DNA from: Deltaproteobacteria bacterium
GTDB taxonomy: Bacteria; Desulfobacterota; GWC2-55-46
DNA length: 8,848 nucleotides
Assembly: GCA_016219075.1 (NCBI GenBank)
Contig: JACRCJ010000136.1
Coordinates: 1 to 8,848 of the forward strand
Direction: 5' to 3'
Positions 6,630 to 8,848 of this stretch are shown one piece after another (position 1 is the first letter of the stretch; each line of letters starts with the position of its first letter). Below the pieces are notes generated by a model, which was not told the origin of the DNA, made no database searches, and was given only the letters and a program-made list of their open reading frames with translations. The position numbers and the translations under genes were made by a program.

Positions 6630-8048
6630 GGCGGGTAAGGCAGGGGGCTTCGGGGAGAAGCGTTTCTTCGCCCTTACCATCTCGAGGTTCGAAACCGCCC
6701 CCTGGGCCGGGTATATGGCTATCGCGGCGATGTACTCCCTTTCGGCCTCGTCGTACCTTCCCGCCATATCGTAGGCGTACCCGAGGTTGAGACGCGCCTT
6801 GAACTGCCCGGGGGATTTTCTGGCGGTGTCCTCCCAGAAGACAAGGTCGTTCCTCCATACGTCGAGGCGATTGAAGGAGACGGCAAAGTAGAAGACGATG
6901 AGAACGGCGGGCGCAGCGTAGACGGCCCCCCTAACAAAGCGCGGCGCGTTTTTAAAGGCCGAAAAGAGGCCGTCAAAGACAAGCCCCGAAAATACGAAGA
7001 GCGATATCGCGGGCAGGTACATGTACCGGTCGGCGTAGTAGACCGGGATCGGGATGATGTTCGATACTGGCAGCAACCATATCCAGAACCAGAGAAACCA
7101 GAAGCGCGTTTGAGAGGCGCCCTTCCAGAGGACCAGGGCGAAGACAACGGCCCACGCCGCGAAAGAGAGCGCGACAACGGGGCTTAAAAACGAGTTGTAC
7201 ACGGTCGTGTCGTAGTAGCCGCTCAAGTGAAGGGGCCAGACGATAAGGCCGATGTACTTCCAGAATATCGGGAGCATCGAGGGGTAGACCTCCCCGAAGA
7301 GAGTCGAAAAGGTAAGGTTCGTCTCCTCGACCGACCCCGCGCCCATGTGCGCGTGGACGGCCAGAAAGGCGGCCCCCGCCGAGACCGCGAAGAACGGGAC
7401 GGTCGCAAGCGGTCTTCTCCCGCCCTTCCTGAAGAATAGCTCGTAGGCCGAGAGTATGAGAGGGAATGTGACCATGAGCGGCTTTGAGAAGAGCGCGAGG
7501 ACGAAAAAAAGGAGCGACAGGAGGTAGTGCCCGTAGCCGGAGATGTCGCGAAACCTCATGTAGCTTAAAAGGGCGAAAAAGGAGAAGAACGCCGTAAGAA
7601 GCGTCTTTCTCTCCGAGACCCACGCGACATTCTCGACATTGACCGCGTGCACGGCAAAGAGCGAGGCCGCCACGAAAGAGGCGGTCTTTCTGCCCGTGAC
7701 CCGTTTTACGACCGCGTAGACGAGACATCCGTTAAGGGCGTGGAATATTATGTTCGTGAGGTGGTACCCCCTGGGGTCGAGCCCCCAGACGGCGTAGTCC
7801 AGCGTGTAGCTCAGAAGATGCGCCGGGGCGTAGCTGCCGAAGAACGGAGAGCCGAAGATCACCCGGAGGTTCTCAAGGGTCAGGCCGCGGATGTAGATGT
7901 TGTTTATGACATACTCGTAGTCGTCCCACGACGAGAGGAAATCAAAGCCCAGGCTCTTGATGTAAAGCAGGACCGAGAGCGTGAAGACGGCCGCGTAAGG
8001 CAGTATACGGCTAAAGCTCTGGATCGGATATTTCATCTCCCCGGTCAT
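6624..8048 (-). CDS. GT-C-like multi-pass membrane glycosyltransferase with one C-terminal TPR (bacterial TMTC-like)
   Basis: The 474-residue protein has about ten hydrophobic spans, starting at residues 15-35. It carries a GT-C-type acidic pair D42-D43 in SWDDYEYV, in the first predicted periplasmic loop, followed by the family blocks GLDPRGYHLTN, HAVNVENVAWVSERKTLL and YYADRYMYLPAIS. These blocks recur in bacterial membrane proteins usually labelled only as TPR proteins and related to eukaryotic TMTC1-4 O-mannosyltransferases. By analogy it may transfer a sugar from a lipid-linked donor on the periplasmic face, but donor and acceptor are unknown. Residues about 414-447 (LNLGYAYDMAGRYDEAEREY) form a single TPR; many relatives carry several, so the C-terminus may be shortened. 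The last Pro codon and the stop lie inside the right arm of the adjacent hairpin element. The start at 8048 has GAGGG 9 nt upstream; the next in-frame ATG at 8036 has a Shine-Dalgarno sequence abutting it. It has its own strong promoter. Confidence 0.85.
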   Translation of the reverse strand: MTGEMKYPIQSFSRILPYAAVFTLSVLLYIKSLGFDFLSSWDDYEYVINNIYIRGLTLENLRVIFGSPFFGSYAPAHLLSYTLDYAVWGLDPRGYHLTNIIFHALNGCLVYAVVKRVTGRKTASFVAASLFAVHAVNVENVAWVSERKTLLTAFFSFFALLSYMRFRDISGYGHYLLSLLFFVLALFSKPLMVTFPLILSAYELFFRKGGRRPLATVPFFAVSAGAAFLAVHAHMGAGSVEETNLTFSTLFGEVYPSMLPIFWKYIGLIVWPLHLSGYYDTTVYNSFLSPVVALSFAAWAVVFALVLWKGASQTRFWFLWFWIWLLPVSNIIPIPVYYADRYMYLPAISLFVFSGLVFDGLFSAFKNAPRFVRGAVYAAPAVLIVFYFAVSFNRLDVWRNDLVFWEDTARKSPGQFKARLNLGYAYDMAGRYDEAEREYIAAIAIYPAQGAVSNLEMVRAKKRFSPKPPALPAP

Positions 8049-8100
8049 ACGATAGGTCCCTCAGCCTGCGGCGTTCAAACAGGGTCGCGGCAGGGACGGT

Positions 8101-8129
8101 ATTATCAAAAATTTTTCCCGGCAAGTCAA
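8101..8129 (-). promoter_or_regulatory. Near-consensus sigma70 promoter of the GT-C-like gene
   Basis: On the minus strand TTGACT (8124-8129) and GATAAT (8101-8106) are separated by exactly 17 bp, each one base from consensus. The spacer contains AAAAATTTTT (8107-8116). Transcription should begin near 8094, giving a leader of about 46 nt. Because a terminator lies upstream at 8177-8214, this gene is expected to be transcribed on its own. Confidence 0.85.
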
Positions 8130-8176
8130 CCGTCATCTTCCGCGGCTTTTTTCTTCGATTAAGAAGGGGCGGACGA

Positions 8177-8214
8177 AAAAAGACCCGCAGGCCGGAAAGC
8201 CCGCGGGTCTTTTT
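8177..8214 (-). terminator. Rho-independent terminator of the YHS-like gene
   Basis: A 12-bp perfect stem pairs 8177-8188 (AAAAAGACCCGC) with 8203-8214, extended by three more pairs after one mismatch. The run of A residues at 8176-8181 gives U6 after the GC stem on the minus strand. It begins 28 bp after the stop of the 8243-8770 gene. The mirrored T-run on the other side makes it potentially bidirectional, although no plus-strand gene reads into it. Confidence 0.92.
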
Positions 8215-8242
8215 ATTGTTTTTAAAGGACTTAAAACCCGTG

Positions 8243-8770
8243 CTACTTCGATGACGACACTTCTTTGCTTCCCGCAAGGGATATGAAGGCTGAGTAGGTC
8301 TCGGCGGACTCGAAGTAGTGCGCGCGGCCGGAGGCGTCGACGAATATGCGGGCCTCGGCCTTGTCTATCTTCTTGCCGGTATACGGGTCAGCGGCGCGCG
8401 TGAGGGAGCGGTTCTTCAAAAGCGCCGAGGCGTACCCCTTTCCGGTGCCGTAGTAGGTCTTGCCGTCTATCTTTATCGCGTCCTGCCTCTTCTTCTCAAA
8501 CCTGTTGGTGACCATGTTGACCTCGTCCGGGTCCGCTCTTCTCAGCCACGAGGCGGCGGGTCCGGCCTGAAGGTTTTTGGGGAAGCTGTTGCCGTTTTTC
8601 AAGACCTCGGAGCGCAGACCCGCGAGATGAGACGCCTTGATGGCACTGAGCTTTACCTGGGCCTGACCCTGGGGCTGGTTTGCGGCGCCGGAGACCGAGG
8701 GGGCGAGTGTTATCGCCATGGCCGCTAAAACCGATAAGACGATAGTTTTTCCGTAATGATTTTTTTTCAT
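8243..8770 (-). CDS. Secreted protein with two degenerate, cysteine-free YHS-like domains
   Basis: The 175-residue product has a Sec signal peptide (KKNHYGK charged start, hydrophobic 10-23, probable cleavage near SGAA at 27-30). A helical, polar linker (about 31-78) is followed by two similar segments. Segment 1 (D80 to N120) reads ADPDEVNMVT...IDGKTYYGTGKGYASALLKN, and segment 2 (D128 to about 167) reads ADPYTGKKID...RAHYFESAETYSAF. Both follow the YHS/TRASH-like plan DPVCGM...YYFCSxxCxxxF with matching spacing, but the cysteines are replaced by T131, E154 and T158 in segment 2 and by T109 and Y113 in segment 1. Canonical YHS domains bind metal through these cysteines, so metal binding in the usual way is unlikely. 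This is my own alignment by eye and the fold is not certain. The mature protein contains no cysteine at all. The start is secure: AGGAGG lies 5 nt before the ATG. It is flanked by its own terminator and a -10 box upstream, so it is probably monocistronic. Its function is unknown; a periplasmic role is inferred. Confidence 0.7.
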   Translation of the reverse strand: MKKNHYGKTIVLSVLAAMAITLAPSVSGAANQPQGQAQVKLSAIKASHLAGLRSEVLKNGNSFPKNLQAGPAASWLRRADPDEVNMVTNRFEKKRQDAIKIDGKTYYGTGKGYASALLKNRSLTRAADPYTGKKIDKAEARIFVDASGRAHYFESAETYSAFISLAGSKEVSSSK

Positions 8771-8790
8771 GCATTCCTCCTGTTAAGTGA

Positions 8791-8823
8791 AAACTTGTGC
8801 CGTCCGTCCGACGGGATAAGTTT
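8791..8823 (-). promoter_or_regulatory. Two-step hairpin in the 5' leader of the YHS-like gene
   Basis: Outer arms AAACTT (8791-8796) and AAGTTT (8818-8823) and inner arms CCGTC (8800-8804) and GACGG (8810-8814) are separated by symmetric 3-nt internal loops, with a 5-nt apical loop. The structure lies between the -10 box and the Shine-Dalgarno sequence, with the inferred transcript start (about 8820) inside its outer arm. It may instead be a DNA operator just downstream of the promoter. It matches no riboswitch class that I recognise. Confidence 0.4.
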
Positions 8824-8826
8824 CGC

Positions 8827-8832
8827 ATTATA
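8827..8832 (-). promoter_or_regulatory. -10 box of the YHS-like gene
   Basis: A perfect TATAAT on the minus strand is preceded by ATG, giving the same ATGTATAAT as the glgP promoter. At 17-bp spacing the -35 would begin at about 8850, outside the window, so the promoter can only be half seen. The expected start is near 8820. Confidence 0.6.
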
Positions 8833-8848
8833 CATATTTCAGGAGAAA

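Noticed and set aside
6973..7728. Second minus-strand frame of about 250 codons within the GT-C-like gene
   Set aside because: It overlaps the recognised membrane protein in another frame, is Arg- and Gly-rich with no membrane or family pattern, and has no start signals. The same reasoning removes the other overlapping frames in this window.
1..8848. CRISPR array, defence system, prophage or toxin-antitoxin genes
   Set aside because: No regularly spaced direct repeats and no Cas, restriction, integrase or toxin-like products are present. All six sizeable genes have envelope or metabolic roles.

Overview
The window is chromosomal-looking DNA from a GC-rich, diderm (Gram-negative) bacterium. 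The diderm call rests on a Slt70-type lytic transglycosylase with a possible lipoprotein signal, a LolA/DUF4412-like exported protein and Sec signal peptides. Codon use is distinctive for GC-rich DNA: AGG for Arg and ATA for Ile are frequent in all genes. The mix of families would suit Nitrospirota or the former Deltaproteobacteria, but that placement is an inference without a database search.

Layout: (1) 1-152, a short non-coding 3' region with two hairpins, one of them a clear intrinsic terminator for glgP. (2) 153-1868 (-), short-form alpha-glucan (glycogen) phosphorylase with a good sigma70 promoter at 1913-1940. (3) 1869-2064, a divergent regulatory region with a 13-bp palindrome and an extended -10 promoter for the next gene. 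(4) 2065-4494 (+), a TPR/superhelical soluble lytic transglycosylase. (5) 4491-5081 (-), an exported DUF4412/LolA-like protein whose stop codon overlaps the stop of the transglycosylase by 4 bp. (6) 5082-5159, a 78-bp divergent intergenic region. (7) 5160-6410 (+), an integral-membrane STE24/M48 zinc protease. (8) 6405-6629, an AT-richer cluster of hairpins that looks like a small non-autonomous repeat element and carries the stop codons of both flanking convergent genes. (9) 6624-8048 (-), a multi-pass GT-C-like glycosyltransferase of the bacterial TMTC-like type with a single C-terminal TPR, with a near-consensus promoter. (10) 8177-8214, an intrinsic terminator for the last gene. (11) 8243-8770 (-), a secreted protein that appears to contain two tandem YHS-like domains with every metal-binding cysteine replaced, preceded by a structured leader and a -10 box at the window edge.

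Functionally this is a mosaic of mostly single-gene transcription units: storage-glucan mobilisation, peptidoglycan turnover, envelope protein quality control and processing, and probable protein or glycan glycosylation at the membrane. Several genes act in the envelope, but no operon ties them into one pathway. I see no defence system, CRISPR array, phage, rRNA or tRNA. The observations most worth following are the cysteine-free YHS-like tandem protein, the palindromic element that ends both neighbouring genes, and the stop-over-stop gene overlap.
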